The notes under the pieces were generated by a model. The model ran no database searches, was not told the DNA's origin, and was given only the letters and a program-made list of their open reading frames with translations. A program made the position numbers and the translations under genes. Shown here piece by piece: positions 59,501 through 64,000 of a DNA stretch of 64,000 nt. The first letter of the stretch is position 1; each line of letters begins with the position of its first letter. This DNA is from Nereocystis luetkeana (lineage: Eukaryota > Sar > Phaeophyceae > Laminariales > Laminariaceae). The stretch lies in assembly GCA_031213475.1 (NCBI GenBank), contig JARUPZ010000009.1, positions 11,007,601-11,071,600 of the forward strand, given 5' to 3'.

Positions 59501-60405
59501 GGGCCGCAGTCTCATTTTGGGGGAAAACTCTTGTAAATTAATTGTAGTTTTTGCTCCCGACAGCGGGGTAGCAATACTAACAGCATTGAAACGTGGCGGA
59601 AGTACGGAGGGCGGTCGAGTTATAGTCCACACCTTCCCCCGTCAGCAAACACCCAGTGTGACTACACTCCCCGAGGTCGGGCCTCCCGACGTTTTGGGAA
59701 AAGTTATATTTTTTGTGGTTGTCTGTCCAATGTGTTCGCACTTTATTCATCTCATTCCCTTATTATGTCAGTCCCAACATCAGCAACATCCCCGTTATGT
59801 TACTAATGTACCAGGTAGATATTGCTAGTCTGTCCTTCCACCTAGCCGCTAAGGTCCGTGCTTTGAATTAGTGTTCGGTTTCAGGCTGCAATAAATAAAT
59901 TATTTACTCACAGGACCATATAGATACCTTATTCGTTGTAAGCAATATGCACCTCCGCTTTTCGCATTTATTTGTGGATGAAAGTCATATATGGTGTCGG
60001 GTGGTAGGCGACAACTCCACTTTTCTGAAGGAGAGTCGTAACCCCCATCATATACTCGATCGCATCTAACATGAAGCTTCTTCACGTAACCAGGTTAGCA
60101 TCTAGTATATTTTCATGTTTTCCCATCCCACGTGTTCACTCTTCATATATATCTCTCTTTCAGCCACTACCGTGGTCCCAACCTCAGTAACATCCGGGGT
60201 AAAATTCGAACCACTGTAGTTCGCTACTGACCCTCCTCTCTATTGCAATAATTATCGTCGTGCTGTGGACATTGTTTTCCTTAAATGAAGATGACAACAC
60301 CCCGTTCGTAGAGACCCACTCTCCACGATCTCATTATTCACTAAAACGATTAAACATGTCGCGTGGCAGTGGGCTATCCCACCTGTCCAGAAAATTGGCC
60401 GTTGA
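56535..60405. other. unassigned sequence
   Basis: No gene, RNA or repeat could be supported here. One TACCAGGTA motif lies at 59809-59817. Scattered open frames up to about 127 codons show no known motif. Confidence 0.4.
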
Positions 60406-60407
60406 GG

Positions 60408-60642
60408 GGTTCTACGATAGAATTGCATTCTAGATTTTCTGAGGCTCCTTCCTCGAGGATCTCCACACCTCACCCAACACCTGACTTTAACAAAATCAAG
60501 ATGCATCCCCGTGGATAATCCCATGTATGTCCCAAGAATACCATTTCGTCCCTTTTCGAAAGAAGATCGGCATTCCAACGATTTTGAGTTGTGGAGCCCT
60601 GTCACTTTTTTAGCGGCAATGTGCTGCGTTCTTAGTAAAACC
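60408..60642. mobile_element. about 240-bp MITE, copy c (degraded)
   Basis: Starts GGTTCTACGATAGAAT and continues colinearly with the copy at 21043 (ATTTTCTGAGG, CCTCACCC, AATGTGCT near the other end). Its right terminus is eroded. Confidence 0.55.
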
Positions 60643-60849
60643 CGGCGGTTGATCACAACCAACCCACAAAGTTAAAGGCTGGCCCTCCAACGTGTCCGGG
60701 ATACTTTTTCTGATTTTATTTTATTGAGATCGTGCCAGTTATTCGCCCCTACTATCTATTTTGGTCATTCTCGTCACCCGGCTGCGGGGTCACATTGATG
60801 GAGTAGTGTCCCCCCCCCCCGCTCTCCCGTTTCTGGAGCTGGGCTACAC

Positions 60850-61095
60850 CAGAAATCAATTTAACTCATTGAAGCTGCCATCCGTAAGCACATTCGCCTC
60901 GCGAAGCGGTCCTTGGCGGGATGCAGCTCACCCTTCATGCGACTCGCCGGATGCTTCACGTCGCTTCGTGCGCAATGCAAAAGCAATGTCTGCCGGGTCG
61001 GTGAAAACCCTACGTGCTCCGTCACGGCATTAGAGCGATACGAGGGTCTTTGGTCATACGGCTACGTCCATGCATGGGATCGAGCACATTGGTTT
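60850..61095 (+). repeat. about 230-bp interspersed repeat, copy Y
   Basis: Aligns with 18930-19168 from AATTTAACTC..TTGAAGCTG.CATCC to the CATACGGCTAC end. One frame of the three copies keeps VG.N.T or VGENPTCSV followed by W.Y, but the flanking frame is not uniformly conserved. Confidence 0.6.
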
Positions 61096-61099
61096 TTGA

Positions 61100-61996
61100 T
61101 AAAACACTCCCCCCTTTTCCCTCTTGAGGACGGGACGTTCCTTACGTGTTTAACTGCGGAAATGCTTCGGCTCTATCTTCCCTTATCGACGCATGTCCAA
61201 ACGGGCTTACCCAGGCTTTGGCAAAGTCTCCCGACCACTTCCTCGGGGCGTTGGAGACGGTATGTACACTACTCGACATCGAGTTCGAACCCTTTTACTT
61301 GACGTTTCTTTGGAGGGTGACAAACCAAAGGAAGGTACACGAAAAACATGTATTATCCGTGTGGACGGCGCGTGCTCGAGCCGTCAAACCTTAACTTTGA
61401 AATATAACTCGGCTACCATATAGCTACAAACGGCGTGAAAAGAAACATATATTTGTCTCATCATGAAACCACAACCCTAATGACTCTATCTTAAATTTAT
61501 GCGCTGAGTCCTGAAGTTCATTGTTCAGCTGTTTGGAAATATTGAGCATAGTAAAGTGCGTGGTGCGATACGGTGTATATACCTCGTAGGATGTGATACG
61601 AACGCTTTTTATCCGACAGTTTGAAACTCCCCAGAACAACAGAAGACCAACAAGGTAGACGAGGCACCAAGTACTTCGAACTGGTACCTGCGAATTAGCG
61701 GTATTGCTGTACCGGTGGTCCTGTGTACTGAGGGTAGGGTGGCAGCGGTGTAGACTGCCTCCATCTATGCTGCAAAGTTCGGAGTGCCCTTATTTCATCG
61801 TTCAAGCTTGTGCCGTCCGGTTGCCATGCAGGATATCACGACCACATGTAGAAACAAGTGCAAATGACAAGTACCTTGTCTGCGCTTCCTGATATAAGGC
61901 GACGGGCCATCTAGGTATTATCGAAAGGATTACACAATGCAGCCGACATTTGACATGACTGCTTTTTTGTGTTTTTTTTTGTTTTTGCTTCTTATT
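61100..61996. other. unassigned sequence
   Basis: No confirmed feature. A plus-strand frame at about 61146-61430 looks moderately protein-like (FNCGNASALSSLIDACPNG), without a known motif. Confidence 0.3.
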
Positions 61997-62327
61997 ATCC
62001 CATTTATTATCTTCGCACATTGTCTTCTCTCTTTCCTTCGAAATTGTAACTTAGATCCGGGTTCACATAGCAGGCCCTTCTACCCTCTTCCCGCTACGGT
62101 ACGTGCCATCATTTTTATCGCGAGGATATTTCAGCCTTTTCTTCCCTCGTCGACTCGCATCGAATTGTGCCTATACCCACGCTGCAAGGCGCTCTCAACA
62201 ATTGAATCTTTTTTTATTTTTGTTTTTGCAAATAAAGTCAAATGTCCGACCCACCTGGGGCTCGAACCCAGGACTCAGACACAAGTAGAATTCGAGGTTA
62301 ACCACTTGAACCACCGGGGCGACCGGC
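61997..62327 (-). mobile_element. tRNA-derived SINE, copy 2
   Basis: Minus strand: tRNA-like head (A-box-like TGGTTCAAGTGGTTAACC, B box GGTTCGAGCCC), body matching 2010-2365, and an A-rich tail continuing to about 61964. It is slightly shorter than copy 1 owing to indels in the A/T-rich part of the body. Confidence 0.85.
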
Positions 62328-62329
62328 TG

Positions 62330-63660
62330 GAATATATTTTACTGTCGAGCAAAGCAATCTTCGCCCTGCTGTTCCCCGGTTGGTACCGTTTACCTGTTAG
62401 ATTTCTCGTAGGTTTGTATTGTTTTGTGCTGTTGTGTATATAAACGTGGTGTATGATGCAGCAGCGCGCAGCGTAGACAGACTCGTCGAACAAGGGCGCG
62501 ACGATCGCTATTCTCGTATATTAACACACGAAATATATTTCATTCAACATCGTAACAATAGGGAAGGACGATGACGAGCTCATAAAATGGTGCTTTGGCA
62601 CGTGGTATAAGAAGAGTCAAAGCCCGAGAGACCGTCGCAAGCGAAGCAAAGGGCTACATCTGATGTGCTCGGGCCCGTTCACTCAACCCCCCTCCGGGCA
62701 TCAGCGCCTCTAACGAAGCGCAACCTAATCCAACCCAACCCAAGAAGAGATGCTGCGGAACGTTTGCCACCCACGCCCCAATGTAGAGATGCAGATTGGG
62801 CGAAACACATTCGACTAGAAATGAGCTTCTTGTAAAGGACGAGGACGTATATAACACTACCCTCCCGGACACAAGTTCCCTAAGCGTTCAGAGTTGCTGG
62901 CGCGTTCACGAGAAACGGGTGCGCCCTGGGTTCAAGCACCGGTGTTCGCGCAAGCCGGTAAAGGCGTCGATTTCGCTCTCACGACCGAAACCGAAGTCGT
63001 GTTCGCGGCCGGAACCACCCTTGTTGACAAACCGTCTCTCGGGTAGGAAGTCGTTGTTGCGGACATTCTCCCCGGCTTGTTTACGCGTCTCGGCGAATCG
63101 ACGTTCGTGGTAGCGGCCGCACCACTGTGCTGTATGCCCTGCTTAGCAAGCAACCCTAACACTTGCCCTTCGGTACGCGGATGACGTGCGCACGCGCAAA
63201 CTCCTCTGTTTCAAAAACCGAAAAGCGGAGCGGATAGCGTCCGCCCTCTGCCCTTAGAAGCAGCCTTAGAAGAAGCAATACGCCCTCTCACCCTGACTCG
63301 GCAGGTCTAAGACAGCTGAGCGGTTGCAATTGCTGCACTCGAACGGGTTAGTGGTGTCCGTGATGGTATGGCATCGTCAAGCCTCACCATCACGGTAAGC
63401 GTACTCCCAAAATGATTGCCACACGACCTGACAGGACCTCCGTTGACGATGGGAGATCAGGCACCAGTTTGCGACGTTTTCAGCAAGCCCCCCAATATCG
63501 AAAAAAGGAGGCCAGGAGACAAGTAGTCAATCGGACATCATCAAATTCGTGTGAGGGCTTAAAACATAAAAACACATTCATAGAAATACCATTAGCAAAG
63601 TAAGACCATCGGAATCTCGTTAGATTGGTGGACGGGTTGGGGGTGTAGATGGCTTGGGTT
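62330..63660. other. unassigned, GC-rich in the middle
   Basis: About 62930-63180 is GC-rich and open on the minus strand in more than one frame; one frame is rich in Arg, Glu and Asn (RRFAETRKQAGENVRNND). It might be a coding exon. No family recognised and no clear splice pair. Confidence 0.3.
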
Positions 63661-63665
63661 GATAC

Positions 63666-64000
63666 GTGGGTTGGCGTTTCACCACATAGTGTTGGAAGCA
63701 TGAGCCTGCGGTCAGCATACATAACCGAAAGCATGTGTGAGCATCGGAACGTCTGTGGTGGGGGTACAATCGTGTACCGGTCCCACTCGCGTGTAATCCG
63801 TCGCACCAGTAGAGCAGTACGCAACTATGCAGTGGTGGGTTCGCAGGTGGATGAGTCCATGATATCATGTTCCTGGGGTGACGGAGGATTGGGTAAGTAG
63901 GTGGGTTGATTTTTCGCTACATAGCGTTGCAGCATACGCCGGTGCTCAGCAAACACAACCCGAAGCATGGGCAAGCATCGGAATGTTCGTGGTGGGGATA
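63666..64000. repeat. tandem repeat, period about 235 bp, cut by the window end
   Basis: A unit starting GTGGGTTG and containing ACATAG.GTTG and AGCATCGGAA recurs at 63901 and runs out of the window. At least two diverged units are present. Confidence 0.7.

Overview
This is a repeat-rich, intron-rich nuclear eukaryotic sequence. There is no operon, no ribosome-binding-site pattern, no rRNA and no CRISPR. Support for this comes from consistent GT..AG-bounded small exons, two tRNA-derived SINE copies, poly(A)-tailed retroposons with target-site duplications, several MITE families, TTAGGG-type telomere-like repeats and many CAG/CTG runs. CpG looks undepleted by eye. Together this suggests a protist or alga with little CpG methylation; a brown alga or related stramenopile fits, but I could not prove the identity.

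Layout. About 0-19.5 kb is a graveyard of mobile elements: old LTR-retrotransposon remnants (about 0.7-7.9 kb and 16.4-17.2 kb), a tRNA-SINE, piggyBac-like and TA-flanked MITEs, a 4-kb element with long inverted arms made of short GC-rich repeats (10.9-14.9 kb), minisatellites and microsatellites. About 20-28 kb shows little recognisable content beyond two MITEs. From 28.3 to 51 kb the minus strand carries the main feature. About 55-64 kb again holds retroposons, a second tRNA-SINE, MITE remnants and tandem repeats.

Main feature. On the minus strand, 14 intact small exons of 81, 84 or 87 bp each encode one six-cysteine module (C-x5-C-x4/5/7-CC-x4-C-x6-C-G). Every exon is flanked by AG and GT and every one is phase 1 at both ends, so the split codon usually becomes the Gly between the last Cys of one module and the first Cys of the next. 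Exons can therefore be added, lost or skipped without breaking the frame. Five more copies with eroded cysteine frameworks, and one different cysteine-rich candidate exon upstream, lie in the same strand and region. Exon types recur in a fixed order, the surrounding introns are also paralogous (a 5-kb block repeated about 8 kb away), and one exon with its flanking introns was duplicated very recently (269 bp, nearly identical). Paired exons differ mostly at synonymous sites, so the modules are under protein-level selection. The product would be a beads-on-a-string cysteine-rich protein resembling cystine-knot modules or the N-terminal half of granulins, probably secreted. I could not find its first or last exon with confidence, and I do not know its function.
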